64,000 nucleotides of DNA from Dryococelus australis (GCA_029891345.1 CM057000.1:128315338-128379337), one strand, 5' to 3'; shown: positions 34,511 to 47,920, counted from the stretch's first letter. Program-made: numbers and translations. The notes: a model not told the origin generated them from the letters alone.

Positions 34511-37500
34511 TATATTAAAAATAAATATTACATTCCAACTTATATTGAGGCTACTTTAACGTAACTTTTCACTCATGCGGTACACATTCTACTCAGAAAA
34601 CAATACTGTACATTTTAAGAAAACAACTCGTTGGCTAGCAAAAGCAAGATATTTGGAAGCGCTGTAAGTAATTCTTTCAGCAGGTAGGCAGTCGCGATGG
34701 TTTCCCGGCCGACGTAGAGGAGTGCAGGGTAGGAAGACCGCCCGGGGAGGAGCGGGGGCTTATGGCTGCGTCAAACTGTGTTAGAAGCTACGGTGGTAGT
34801 GCTTTCTTCGCCGAACTGAAGCGGACATAGCCGAAGCTGGCCTAGCCGCAGGCAGTTGGCGTCGTGTAGTTTACAGTAACTAGATCGATGGGTGGGCAAG
34901 TTCGCGCGCACAACACGAATCGTATTGTTTTTATTTCATTTTTCACGCGGGCAAATGTTTAAAAAATATCAATATTTTTACAAGCGGTGTAGTTTATATT
35001 TACGTACGAAAAAATCCTCGGGCCCTCCTACCCCTTTATTGGGGAGACTAACTTCACTATTGTCCCCTGCACACAGTTGCTTGCCCATGAAATCACAGCA
35101 CGCATCGCTACTGCAGCGAATTCTATATCATATAAGGTGCTACTCTGATGAAGCGATTTAAATACAGGAAGCTGTCTGTGTGAGTTAATAAGAGTTTGGG
35201 AATGTAACATAAATGTTTTATGCAAGACGTAAACATGTCAGTTAGTGGCATGACAGGCCAGAGCTAAATTATAAATAAAATTTAATAAATTAAATAATAA
35301 AGTGCACTCTGCTCATATTTTGACATTATGTAAGCACACATAGAGGTGGGGTAGGAACAATGTCAATTATTATCTTTAAAAATGTTGTCGAGTAATATGG
35401 TATTATACAGTACTGAACACTATAGTTTCAAAGCATACACTCGCGTGAGCCCAGGCGCAGGCAGGCTCCAAGGAAAGGCAAAATACTACTACCTCCTTAC
35501 ATGTAGAGGCAACAAATTCTTCACCCCTCCTCACCACCCTCCCACCTTACTGCATTTCAGTATTTCCGCATCGCGCGAGGACAGCTGCTGTCGCAACGCG
35601 TCAGCGAGACACACTGTCAATGCACCACTTGTTCGATGTTCTACGTTGTTTTGTAAAACATGCTCCTGGGTGCGCGATCACTTAGTACACATCGCTGTTG
35701 TTATAATAATCGAAAACTTTAGTATAAAGGAAAAAGCCATGAATAATATTTTATAGTCAATATCATTAGAATAACATACACTGGGAAGACAGAAAAAATG
35801 AAATGACTATATTACAATTATGTGTGATACTTATGTAAATTTTTATATAAATAATAAAATGCAATTTTACCAATACGAGAATTGTATTTTATCTAGTATG
35901 AAAGGTAATATGTTTTCATATGTAATATGAATTTAATACATTCATAAACGCACACTTCAGTACAACAGCACAAAGCAGTAAAATATTATGACAACTTAAT
36001 ACACAAAATAATTGTTAGACGAAATTATGATTTATTAATTAAGGAAAACTTATAATAAAATTTAAACAGAGCCATCATAAAAACTTACCATTACATAAAT
36101 ATTATGTGTAATTATCAACTATGATTACTTCTTTAAAATAAAATTGTTATGTCTGAATGCTAAGCTATACTGAAAGTGTTCCAGGACAAATTAACGGCAC
36201 CTGAAATGCCAACACGGCATCGCACCCCTCCGGTGGGGGTAACACGGCAAAAGGACCACAACGCCATAACACAGAGCATCAGATATGTACAGCATAGAGA
36301 GCAGTCACACTTGTGCCTGGGATTATGTGGTGTGCGTACGAAACGAGCATAGCGGCGCGCAGCATGGCAGCACAGAGCGATGCAGCAATAAATTAACTTT
36401 TCACCACAAGGTAACGCAGTGGCATTTCTTTATCAATACACCGTACATTCAAGCACCCCGGTCGGGTCGGAAATGAAAACCAACATAGGCGCTCAGATAT
36501 ATTTAATTGAAGCACGATATACAGCAAAAATAGCACAAAGGTGCTCAGTAAAGCTAGGAAAACACAAACAAGAGATTTTACACAAACTCGACATCCGAGT
36601 TCACAGAATTAAGGCCGTAGCTTCAGTAAAAGGCCAAGTTGAGGAATATTGAAATCTTTTTAAAAGCATTATATATGCACTGTGTCCATTGAAAAGCAAC
36701 CTATTTGTGAAAGGAATAAATTATTACAAAACCAATCAGTTTGATAATCAGTACAGTAAATTAGTATATATTTTATTAGCACACCTTATATGAATCTCAA
36801 AATAAATAAAACATAGTTTGTCATAACTTCCCTTTTTATTTTAGCAGTAATAGTGTTCTTGCATCACAATGGCCTCTTCAGTAAACTTCCTACTAAATTA
36901 AATAGCTAGGGTTTAGTGTCATTCGCTAATAAATTTTTGTAAAATACACGAGTTTAAATAGAGAGTGGAAGATTTGTAACATGGGTATAACATAAGCATT
37001 GTTGGTGTAAGAATAGTTTATATATGAGTTAGGGTACGCATTCCCTTGTCACCTTTTCTCAGTAAAGAAAATAGCAGGGTTAATAAAAGGATTATGTGGA
37101 AAATTTTCACAAGAGTATATCACTTAGAAAGTAGGAAATACTATGTTTCTTTACGGAACTCCTGTCGACTCCTTACAAATGAGCTCAATGGAAATTGTCT
37201 ATAGTCATAAGCGTAAAATAGTATTTATTATTATGATAAGCACGTTTCTTATAAAATATTATGCCTAATGGAGAAGTACTTATAATTTAATTTTCACAAA
37301 ATATTATATTACCAGTTGCAAACAAAGTGTTCTAATGTATATCATTCACCGACACACTGATTCATTGTATATTTCACACAAATGTCTAATCATTTCCTTT
37401 TCAGATACATCTAAATAATATTATCGATTATATTCTCAAAGTATAAAATAAAATTAATGATGTATCAAACTTAATACATATTGTAATAGGATGAGATTTA

Positions 37501-37982
37501 ATGTTTCAAATTTCTAAAAGAGAAACTTAATATAAAATCGTAACATTATCAAACATTCACTTTTCAATAATATATTTTGATAATTAAAGAGCCACGTATA
37601 GGTAGGCCAGGACATGAAGCAGGCTGCCGGGTTTCACGTCCACATTTAGTTCTGTCAGCCATGTCTACCAAGAGGAAGCATGTACGCAGATAAACAAGCG
37701 CAAGTTCAGAGCTATGACCACACTCATTCACGCTCAGCAGGCAGAACGTTCTATTTACAAAGCTTTCCAGATACGAAAGAAGGCAAGGCAGCTCCTTCAC
37801 CCAGCTTTCCTTGTGTCGCCATACCGTTCTACCCTAAGCTCTTCTCCGTATTGAAGATGACTTCAACCGCCCTTATTCCTGCTGCCGTGAAGCAGACGTG
37901 GGTTTCATTGCATGACAGATCCAGTACCGTAGGCCGTTCCTAGAGCTGAGGAGTGCGTTTTATGTTTGTAAAAGGAGCGTAA
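34511..37982. other. Unassigned DNA, about 3.5 kb
   Basis: AT-rich with GC-richer islands at 34.70-34.87, 35.5-35.7 and 37.6-37.9 kb. The open frames there (for example 35382-35756) have no recognised domain. No tandem arrays. Confidence 0.4.
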
Positions 37983-38522
37983 TGCTACGGTGGGCAAGCC
38001 ATGTCCATAACACTGGCTGGAATGGATACACCACGCACGAGACGAGACACGCCTCTGCAGCCAGGGCGAGACCACAAGCTGAGGGACATTTGTAAACAGA
38101 GTTGTATTAGTGAACCCGCGGCGAATATTTAGCGTTGTGCGAGATGAAACGAGGCCTGACGCCAGCCAGCCGCCGCGTTGTCAAGAAGGGCCTCAGAAGG
38201 ACGTACCGTGGACCACCGCAGCCGAGATGTGATGCAAAGCAGCCTTCGGCATCGACATTAAGGTGAACAAGTTCCAGTGGTTCCAGAGACACCTAGCTAA
38301 TTAATAGTAACGTGGCTTCTGCATAATTGGTTAGCAGATAATATGATTGACTTACCCGCTTTAACTCATCGATTGTAGAGAGTTGTGTTAGACCTACTTG
38401 TTATTTATTTGGGTTTTATATAAAGACGTTTGAATCAACCCCATCTTTAACTTGAGCTACACCAAAACCCAAACCTGTTCGCTTTAATAAGTTAAAACAC
38501 CTCAGGTTATTAACACGTAACA
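37983..38522 (+). mobile_element. Solo LTR, family A (copy 3)
   Basis: Starts TGCTACGGTGGGCAAGCCAT and ends TTATTAACACGTAACA, 540 bp. It aligns throughout with copies 1 and 2 and is the most diverged. No target duplication is visible. Confidence 0.75.
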
Positions 38523-38869
38523 GGCCGCTGTGGTGGACCTTACACAAGCTTTTACGGAATCTGGTATCGTGTAACATCGCCTTTAACAACGTATCCATGT
38601 CAACAACATATTTGAACATGTCCTTCAGGATGACAGAAAAGGTCACCAACCCATTTTGCAAGTGGCTAGGTTCGCTTATTCGGGGAAATCCACCAGATGC
38701 TACACAATGGTAGGACGACGAACAGCCTCTCGAAAGGGCGAAGCAGTTTTCAATTGCAGCTCTCCACCGAGCCAGAGAAATCCCTGGGAGGACATCTGCG
38801 GTAACTGGCAGGCTGAAAGGGATGAATAATAATAAAAAGTGTTGTGCAGAGTCGGCTTTCAAAGTTTGG

Positions 38870-39500
38870 CGCCCCTAGGCACATTTTTGTGCCCCCCTCC
38901 CCCAAGAAAAAATCATAATTTTTGAGTCCACAATCCCCTCTTTCGGCGACTAATGCCAATAGCTTAACTGTCTCTTTTCTTAGAATGTCACTTGCTTTCA
39001 ATGAATTTATACACTAGGCTCTTAAAAAAAAAACAATAATATTACTCACTTTATTACACAAATTCTCAATTGTCAATCACTCATCTTAACAAAACAGATG
39101 CTAGTGGATATTAATATCCACTCTTAATATACACATCGAGTCTTTTAACACGGGAAATTATCATGAGAGTGGTAAGATATAACCGGCTGCCAAGCCACCG
39201 TAATGGATTTCCCTCAATCGCAGAACGTATCAATCCCTCTTATTAAATTAATAGCCTTAAGATCAGACGTACGTATGTAACTCTTATTTGTCAGTGTTTA
39301 AATTTTATTGTAAAAAAATGTTCTAATCTAATGCTTAAGTAATGTTTGATAAAAAGTTTGTTGGCAGTATTAATATAAACAATTTTTTTTTTCCCACAGA
39401 ATTAAATTTGTACGGAACTACTGGAATGTGCCACCTCCCCAAATTCTGCCGCCCCTAGGTCCGTGCCTAGTGGGGCTAGCTACAAAGCCGCCCCGGGTGT
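38870..39500. mobile_element. Possible non-autonomous hAT-like DNA element
   Basis: The right side holds GCCGCCCCTAGGTCCGTGCC followed by TAGTGGGGCTAGCTAC and GCCGCCCC. This looks like the end of hAT-type elements whose termini read GGGGCGGC/CCTAGG. On the left, GGCGCCCCTAGGCAC at 38867-38882 is similar but in direct orientation. The limits are therefore unsure and two fragments are possible. Confidence 0.35.
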
Positions 39501-39819
39501 TGTGGAGAGGGCTTGCGATGGCGGGCGGAGCTGGGAGCGGACGAGATAGCGGGTGGAATGAAGGATATTTCGCTCGCTGTAATAAGATCCGCGCGGGGCG
39601 TGATTGGCAACCGAATGAACTGAGGAGTGAAGAGGGTGGCGGGAGCCCCATAGCGGCCGCGCGCTGCGGGAGTGGGTGTTTGATGCTACCAGCGAGGAAT
39701 CCGTAAGTAACGGCGCAGCATTTGGTTCTCTCGGTTCCACTGCATCTTGGCGTCTTCGCGGTTCGGATGAGAGTTGGTGCAGAATACCTCGGGCCGACAC
39801 AGAGAACGCTCTCGGGAGA

Positions 39820-40100
39820 GCAAATGAAACGCGCATCTTGGTTGAAACCTTAAACAAGAGAAGAAATAGCTTCGTTCGCCGCTTGCTTCGTCGTTCTAAC
39901 TGGTGCACCACCTTGTTTATTAGGGGGAAGCTGGGAGGTAGAAGGAGAAAAGGAAAACCAAGAGTACATTTTATAGACAGCATTAAAGGCAAGCACACCT
40001 ATTCCCACTTGAAGGTGTTAGACAAATAAAGGAAACGCTTGGACGACATGCGTGTTACCCACCAACTTAAATGTTGAGGAGGAGAAGAAGAAGTGCAGAG
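39820..40100 (+). pseudogene. Non-LTR retrotransposon reverse-transcriptase C-terminal fragment
   Basis: The frame ending at 40029 carries ETLNKRRNSFVRRLLRR and, about 12 residues later, GKLGGRRRKGKPRVHFI. This is the RR-x-hydrophobic ... GR-x-GRPR pattern found after the polymerase domain in RTE/Jockey-like LINEs. The reading frame upstream (from 39676) has no known domain. A purine-rich GAGGAGGAGAAGAAGAAG tail at 40075-40092 fits the 3' repeat tail of such elements. Only the last part of the polymerase ORF survives. Confidence 0.65.
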
Positions 40101-40195
40101 CACAGAGGCCCGTAGTTTATTTGACATGGCCTTGGTGAAATATCTGTGTAAGTCTATTATAGAAATGTTCAAATTTTTATTGCTTAGACTAGAAG

Positions 40196-40416
40196 TATAG
40201 GCTTTTCACGGTAAAGTGAGCACTTTTTACTCCCTACTTTTTTTCAACAGTTTTTTTTTTACCCTGTAACTGCCTTTAGAATTAAATATTGCCATGTAAG
40301 TAATACACACAGAGTGAAGATTCCACCGAACATGGAAGTTAATGCCTAAGGCTAAAATATATATTATTACAGATGAAAGGACTTTCCAAAGTGGCCACTT
40401 TATCGTGAATAGGCTA
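40196..40416. mobile_element. GGCTGTTC MITE (copy C, short form)
   Basis: Left TATAGGCTTTTCACGGTAAA, right complement TAGCCTATTCACGATAAAGT, about 220 bp. It resembles copy A in length and in the AT-rich middle. Confidence 0.75.
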
Positions 40417-41891
40417 CAAGAGTAGATTATATTTTAATATGTATAAATTAAAGTCATGTGTCACAGAATTCTGATCACAGCTGAAATAGAAAAAACTGGA
40501 GTGCTAAAGAATTAATATTTATAAATTTTGCATGAATTAAATTTAACTTCAGATCATGTTATGGCATTATATAGAAATAATGATTACTTCATAACCCAGT
40601 ACTAAAATTATAGATACGAAAAAAATAATTTTTAAATCCCCGGGATTAATATATTAAGATATAATTGGTGTTTATATTCAAATATTTACTGTCAAGTCTG
40701 CTACTCGTTTCTTTATTAATAGGTTTCTGTGAATTTTTGTAAATAAGAGATTATTAAACTAGCAAAAGAACATTTATCTTAGCAAAAATTGAAGACATTG
40801 CAATGTTATATCTACGCGAAATTGTTTCGAAAATGGTCAGATGATGGCACAAAAATGTATAATAATGAATTGTTAAAGAAGTTAAAGTTATGACTACGCA
40901 TTAAATATCCAAAATATTATTGTACATTTAATTTTATAAACATGAAGGGTGTAAAATTTTAAGTTGTTAAGATTTCCACTTAAATTGCATAATGATTTAT
41001 TAATGCACTTCTACACTTCAATACTTTGTTCAATTTATATTTAGTTGGTACAAGATCATTTTCTATATTTTTAGAATATTATATTATTTTCGTTTTTTAT
41101 GTGAAACAACAGCCTGGAAAAAGTATGGAAATGGCGTATAATAACTATTCAAACACAAATGAAAGGGAGTATAGGAATATTATGTTTTTTTTTTTTTTTT
41201 TTTCCGTTGAATAAAATTAATTATTTAGGCTACCGCTGAAAATAATTTTCCGTGTCATAATAAACTCACGAAGATTTTTTTATTTTTTATTTCTTACATG
41301 GTTACCCCTGACCCTAACCCCAAACTCCTCAAATTTTAAGGTTTGAGAAAAATTTCAGTTAAAATATCCAAAAGTTAAACTCTTGCCGCAGATAACCATG
41401 TGTCGTATTACAAATAAATTGCAGCATGGCACCTCTGTGACGTTAAGAAATACAAAGATGAAACAAAACTTTTTATTAAAATCACTTTCTGATATTTATG
41501 CGATCAAGTTTTAAAGTTTAAAGTCTCGTGTTTCTACTTAGAAGTGTTATGAATGTCATTTTCATTTTCATTTTTTTTCCCCACCAAGCTTTCACTGACA
41601 TCATGTCACAAAACCATAAAATATTTTCAAAATCGGGGAGAAAGAAAGTTTTCCTTTGAACCACTTTAAGCAAAACAGCAAATCGTGAACACGATATTTT
41701 CCAACATGTGGTCATATTTTTAAGAACTATACCAATAATTCACGCATGTGGTAGAAGCAGAAGAACAACTCATGCAGAAAAACAACGAAGAGATGAACAC
41801 GCATCCTTACTAAGCGAGTAAAGGATGACGCACTTTCACGCGAGGAGAAAATACTGAATGTGAACCGTCAGGCCATTTTGTCTCCATCTAC
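40417..41891. other. Unassigned AT-rich DNA
   Basis: No feature recognised, apart from a poly(T) run near 41190-41203. Confidence 0.4.
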
Positions 41892-41894
41892 TTA

Positions 41895-42410
41895 GGGTGG
41901 ACTCACAACCATCCGTCGTATCAGACAGTCGCCCGTCCGTCAGGCGGTCACGTGATCTTTGACCGATCGCAAGGCAACTTATTTTTATATCCTTAAATCC
42001 GTCAAATTTATCTCAAACGTCAACAGTCGACGAACGGACGGATGGGCCACCGCCTTCTGACGACATTCCGTAGACGCGAGTACGTACTTTGAAATGAAAT
42101 GCAAGGCTGTGGATATGTGTTCATTTATCTTGGTGGTAACTTCAGGGATTTAAAACGAAAAAAATAATTCCAGTATGACCACTTAAAAAAAAATTTGTTT
42201 GCTGAAAGGTTTCTTACTTGAAAATGTATTTCCAAATAAAATACACCTTCTAGGAAAGAAAAATCGCGGTGTTAAGTTGTCACGCTGAAATTTCCCCGGG
42301 CAGGAGGATCGACGCACGACGGATTGTTGTGAGTCGATATTAACTGACTGACGGATGACTGACTGTCACACGGGCGACTGACGGGTGCAACGGATGGTTG
42401 TGAGCCCAGC
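41895..42410. mobile_element. Harbinger-like MITE (516 bp) with TTA target duplication
   Basis: Left GGGTGGACTCACAACCATCC, right complement GCTGGGCTCACAACCATCCG. The inverted repeat continues through GTCGCCCG for about 45 bp with mismatches. TTA directly flanks both ends (41892-41894 and 42411-42413). A 3-bp TTA duplication and these termini suit PIF/Harbinger non-autonomous elements. Subterminal CGTC/GACG motifs are dense on both sides and might be transposase-binding repeats. Confidence 0.75.
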
Positions 42411-42644
42411 TTAACACATTCCGCTTTTATATTGTCCTAGAGACAGGTAACGTGGAGATTAATATGCAACCCGAAAAGTGCCAAAACCACAAAAAAAAAA
42501 AAAAAAAAAAAGAGATATGAATTGGAATGGCGGCTCATTTTAATTGGGTGTAACTATTCAATGATTGGTAGCGCGAGCCGGAACGGACTGTGTCTAACTG
42601 GCTACTGCATGCGGCGAAATGTTCCCTTATTGGCCGAGTGACCG

Positions 42645-44815
42645 CAATGTAAGATAATTGAGGAATAATACCCTTACATGTAAGGGAAGCTAATAACATA
42701 TACATGTAAGGTAAAATTACCTCTTAATTGTAGAGTAAATTTACATAACAAGTAAAGTACTATACCTTAGTTGCACGGGAAAATTACCTGACAAAAGTGA
42801 GGAGAAATCCCGTACAAATAAGGGAAAAATAACTATAGTGTATAATAAAATTAAATTTAAAAAATCTCCGGAGTATTAGTACTGTTAATTATATTATTAT
42901 CTATATTCTCCGACGAGTAGTAACCGAAACCTCAACACTAAAATATTCGACATTTGCTGGTGGATGGGAGCTAACCATTGTCCTCTATCATGATAGGCCT
43001 ATGCGGTATCCATTACGCCACGACGACAGCGTGACAGCGTTAGTGAATGTAAACATGTTAGAATTGTTTCTTCCTCCCATCCCCCGACTTTGTTTTTGAG
43101 AATGCTGAAGAGATGAACTCGTCTCGGGAAAGTGGCGGCTGCTGAGGGAGGGCTGCGGAGCACAGCCCTCCTAATAAAATCTCAGAACACATACCTCTTA
43201 CTTATCCGCTACTCTGAAAATAATACTGCGTACGAATACGGAGGTTATTTCGGTGGGGCGGCAGATTCTTGGCCCTGAAGTGGGTAGAGCAAGTAGAGAA
43301 AGATGACCGTTACATAGGAATAGGGGTGCTACGAGGGAGGGAATACTTCAGGGGCTCGGCCCTTTTCAGCCAATCGCGTGCTGTAAATCGGAGAGAGCTG
43401 GACGCGCCCCTGCTCAAACAAAAAAAAATGGTTTCCTGGAACTTGACAAGGCTACCTAAACTACATGTTTTGTAAACACACTTTCGCGCTCCAGTCTTTT
43501 GCAGTTGTTAAACACATTTCTTAACAATGCTTGTAGTTATTTCGAATATTTTTTTTATTTATAGATATCGTTCAAACTCGCGTGAGATTCAAATATAGTG
43601 TGTAATACTCTGAATAAGTTTGTTGTTAATTAATGATGAGCTATGATCATTGGTCAGAAGCAGGGTTGAATTGTTGTTAATGTCGTGTTGTGTAAACTTG
43701 TGAATTATTGTTAATTCGGCGAGTAACATTTAAACCTTATTACGACAAAGATTTTCAATTACGAGAATAAACCAGAGCTACACAATCTGGGACCAGCAAG
43801 TCCACTGTTAAATATTTTTCAACAACAATGCCAAGGTAGTAAATGGTTCGTATGCGAGTCAAGTCGACGTAAGTACATACAATTTCGCGGACTGGCTATG
43901 CGGGTGTGAAGTTGGAAATGTGTTGTTTTGTTTAATTTTTTTTTTTTTTTGCTAATGAAACCTAATGATCTTGCGTGGACTGTCAATGGGGTAAAAGATT
44001 TAAAACATTTGGGATACAAAGTTAAAATACATAAATCATGTTCGCAGCATATAAAAAATGCCATAAAATTTGCATTGCTTGTTAAGGTGAATATACATTG
44101 CCAGTTAGATAGCGTGTACAGGTTGACGAATGGATTTTTTTTACAAATATATTAATTAAGATATGCCACTTTCATCCTCTAATTTAAATTTGATATGAAT
44201 TTCGTATGTACTGTAAGCTATGAAACTAGTATTTGGTTTTTAAAATATTTGTTTTAGTAAATTCAAATCATTATCCTCATTAGTATGGTATAATTGGTAT
44301 TATTATGTTCTCTCTCGTCGTCTCGTGTAATGTACCACACCATGTAGGTACTGGTTGGAAGGCATATAACCTATACAAACTTAAAACAAATACATACCTG
44401 TGGTAGTGATTAGATCTCAACCAGCGGCCACAGTATGTTGAGCATTACAAATCGGGCGATGATACATTTTTCTTCAAACAACCACACTTATTTTTTGTAT
44501 TTAGATACATAAACTACACTTACTTAAGCCTGTCGTACGCAATATATTTATCACTGTGCCTATTTAAAAATGATATTTGTAATGATATGAGTTGGGATCG
44601 CTACAGCCCTCCCAGTTTCAAAAGTCACCAGCCGCCACTGGTCTCAAGGTAATTTTCCCATCCATGTATTGGATTTTCCACTACCAGGTACGTGAAATTT
44701 ATTCCAGTGTGTGGTAATTTTACCTTACATGTAAGGAAAACTATGTTTCTTCCACAAGTTAGCGAATATTACCTTTCACTTGTCAGGTAATCTTCCCATT
44801 ATATTTTTTACAGTG
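42645..44815 (-). mobile_element. CACTG-ended element with tRNA-like box, split by a later insertion
   Basis: The left piece (42645-43125) and right piece (44641-44815) together match the complement of the intact element at 56538-57157. Shared landmarks: TTACCTGACAAAAGTG, CCGAAACCTCAACACTAAA, TTTGCTGGTGG, a tRNA-like block, AATGCTGAAGAGATG, GGATTTTCCACTACC, and TTTTTTACAGTG at the right end. CG lies beside both outer ends, consistent with a 2-bp target duplication. The tRNA-like block (complement of 42955-43035) has TGGCGTAATGGATA and GGTTAGCTCCC. Confidence 0.75.
43126..44640. mobile_element. 1.5-kb DNA element nested in the CACTG element
   Basis: Inverted ends: AGTGGCGGCTGCTGAGGGAG on the left and, in complement, CAGTGGCGGCTGGTGAC on the right. 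GGAGGGCTG also appears on both sides a little further in. GTCTC lies at 43121-43125 and again at 44641-44645, suggesting a 5-bp target duplication. The host element resumes at the right place. The interior has a short tract of T and no transposase. The ends recall hAT/Chapaev-type CAGTGGCG termini; the class is not settled. Confidence 0.7.
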
Positions 44816-45263
44816 CGGCTCTTCGGTTCTAGAAAGCCATTGACGAGGTATATCGCATGTCAGGTAACACGCTCTTCCCGCATACCAACCACGTAACAGG
44901 AAGGATGTAATTACTGGTAATTTACCGACCACGAGGCATCACGTCCCAGGAAATATCGCAATAAAATTGGAAGTAGTTACAAGATAACACCATAGAGGCG
45001 AGTGATTATTTTATACACGTTAATATTCAATTAAAAAGGTTTTATCGCGCCTACGGAATCGCCTGCCTGACAAACATTTCCGAGCTCGTTAAATACCAAT
45101 ATCTCCTAAGTGAAGCGATACTAAACGAGGCTGTGATTACCCTTACGGCCGTCGTTGGTTGCTTACGGCCATCTGACAGGGGAAGCGATACGTTGTTACA
45201 TCGCTCTGAACTTGAGCACGGAAGCATAATATGAGTGGTTCGAAACCCACTTTAGAATAGAGG

Positions 45264-45661
45264 TATAGGCTATTTACTGCTAATTCAGAAATTTTAAAAG
45301 TCACTACCCTAACCTGAATACATTTCATAGGATACACTGACTTGCATCTGCCCAGAAAAGTTGTTAACAGTGGAGGAAAGTAGTTCATTTCCTTAACGCT
45401 AAAATAAAAGTGTTGGGCAAACATTTTAAATTATTTAGTTAACATTCTGCTTCTTTGAAGCTATCATGATTTTGTTTTATTATATACAATAATATTCACT
45501 ATTCTAATAATTTCATAGTTTCCTTGTACAGGCCTATGAATCAAGTGGTAAGTCCCATAGCAGTGTTAATTTTAAACAAGGTGGAAGGATACACAACGTG
45601 CATACAAGTATATCTTAAGCAGGGCTTTCAAAAGTGCTCATTTTACCATGAACAACCTATA
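45264..45661. mobile_element. GGCTGTTC MITE (copy D, long form)
   Basis: Left TATAGGCTATTTACTGC, right complement TATAGGTTGTTCATGGTAAA followed by ATGAGCACTTTTGAAAG. The internal CCCTAACCTGAATACATTTC resembles the CCCCTACCTGAATACATTTT of copy B, so the long forms share a body. Confidence 0.75.
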
Positions 45662-47920
45662 ATGTGGAAAACATTTAACATTATCTTAATACTTTTGAGT
45701 AACCGTCAAACGTGTAATACAATATAATGTTAGTTGGAAAATGTTTATTTCTAAATTTTTTTATTTTTCATATGTTTTAGCACCATTAAAAATATCAGCA
45801 ATTTAAAACAAGTTAATCATGTTATTTTGCTCGATCTTCTCTCCACTAAACGTTATTTTTTCCATGTCTGGCATGTGACGTTACGTGACAGGAATTGCGT
45901 TTACGTGTGTGTATTATATTCATACATATGTGTAATAATTTGCTAAACGAATACACAAGTTATTGAGTTATTAAGTTATTGAAATCAAAATTTTCTTAAA
46001 CAATTTTTTGTGAGTAATTCATAATTCTCTAACTTAGTTTCGTGATTACAAATAATAATGTTCAATTTTATCATTTCAGATATTTGCTTGATTTTTCTGG
46101 GCACTTGATTTTTCTGGACAGGTAATACGTATCCGTAAATTGCAAAAATATACGTTTGTTAATTTATTACTTTCTGATATAACATAGAAAGCAAATGTGA
46201 CGAAATTAATCAATAATATACGCTAAAATAAACATTTTTAGTATAATTAATAAGACAACGTTATCGGATCTTTACATTTTCACACAACAAAATTTATATT
46301 TCCTGTTACTTAAAGGAATGGATGCTGTATTTCTAGCTAAACAAATTTTGATATGCATCATGTCGGTGCTATCACCTACTACAAATGACATAACAAATAT
46401 CGTGAGCAAAGTAAAATTTATTATTGAAGTTTATATGTCTATAGTAAATATTTCCGAAAACGATATCGCAAAATTGCTCAATCTTTGCTTTATAAATTTA
46501 ATTTACAAACTCTTTTAACATACGTAATCTAGAAGAAAAATTCTAAATATTCTATAATCAAAAATGTATTAGAAATTATTTTAATAACTTGACACGCGTG
46601 AATAGTAAGCGAAAATTAATGTCTGTAACATTTTATAGTTGTCACTAGCAGTAAAATGAAACGTTCAACAAAATGTTTGGATATAACTAGTGGCACTATT
46701 TCCTGCACAGCATGTTAGGCACATGCCATGTAGTACTACTACATATACTGATTTACTCTACAGTAAATAGTTGAAGATTCTACACGTCGTAAGTAACTTA
46801 CATACTGAAACATATTTCATTCGTAAATTACACTTACGTTCTATGCCCGATTACATACCATATGTATTAAGTCGAGAAAATTACATATTTGCGTTTTTCA
46901 TTTTGAGTGGCATTCGCCCTTTATTTATTTCATTTAAATATTTTCAACTTAATTTATTGTTTCAGTATTTTGCCAAGTACAAGTAACTAAAGAATCTTCT
47001 TTTCGCGAAATTTTCTACTCTACGTCATCTGGAACAGTCAGTTAAATTTTTATTCGATACACGATAATATAGAACTTTAAATTAAAAGTATAAATATTTT
47101 ATCAAATCTCAGAAATGTGTGTTTATCACTGCAGCAAAATATTTCAAATTGTCCAAATCCAAATGAACAAGAACGAATTATATTATATGGCTAACTTGAA
47201 AAAATGCAGATATTCTACTCGAAACTTTCAATTTTGAATTATTCAGAATGATATACGTTTATATGTTTTATTTTTGAAAGGATATGGTATTTGCAAATAG
47301 TGGCAATATCCTTGGCCCTTTTTTTAAAACTAAATATACTTGCATAAAGGTAATAATTTATTTTAAACTAACTCTTTTAAATATATGTCGACGTATAATA
47401 ACAAGAGATTTATTCTATAGTTTTAAAGTGAGGTTTGATCGGGGAATGATATGTTTTGTTTCGGCGTGAGAGTAAAATTAAGTAAAATTGTTTGCTCAGT
47501 GTTTTGGGATTTACTCTTGTTTTACTTTAAGCAAAGTGATTCTCTCCAGAAGAGTATTTGGTATGGCAGGTGGAATAATCCGGCTTTAGTCGTGACATTG
47601 ATGATACTGAATATCATGGTAACGTAGTCTGTATTTGAAGATGGGATGGGTTGCAAGTAAATAATATTTCGTAGTTTTCATAAAATCTTAATTTGACCAC
47701 GGAAGCTGATATCATAAGTGATGAAGATAATGACCAAATCTTGAGATTCAGGGGTCGACAATCTCGGAGTTACGAACTATTCGCATACCTCTGATTTCCC
47801 GCATCTCGAAAATGAGAAAGTTTAATTTTTTAATGGCGACATTTTTAAATACAAGAGAGTTCCTAACGTTCAATTTTGAACCGTATATTTGATTGAACTA
47901 AGAGAACATTATGATTTAAA
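45662..47920. other. Unassigned AT-rich DNA, about 2.3 kb
   Basis: Very AT-rich and no gene recognised. A 16-base match to the long MITE body, TGAGTGGCATTCGCCC, near 46904 may be a remnant. A short direct repeat, CTTGATTTTTCTGG, occurs near 46090-46115. Confidence 0.4.

Noticed and set aside
32525-38522. A complete 6-kb LTR retrotransposon between LTR copies 2 and 3
   Set aside because: No gag/pol remnants between them, no matching target duplication, and the two LTRs are clearly diverged.
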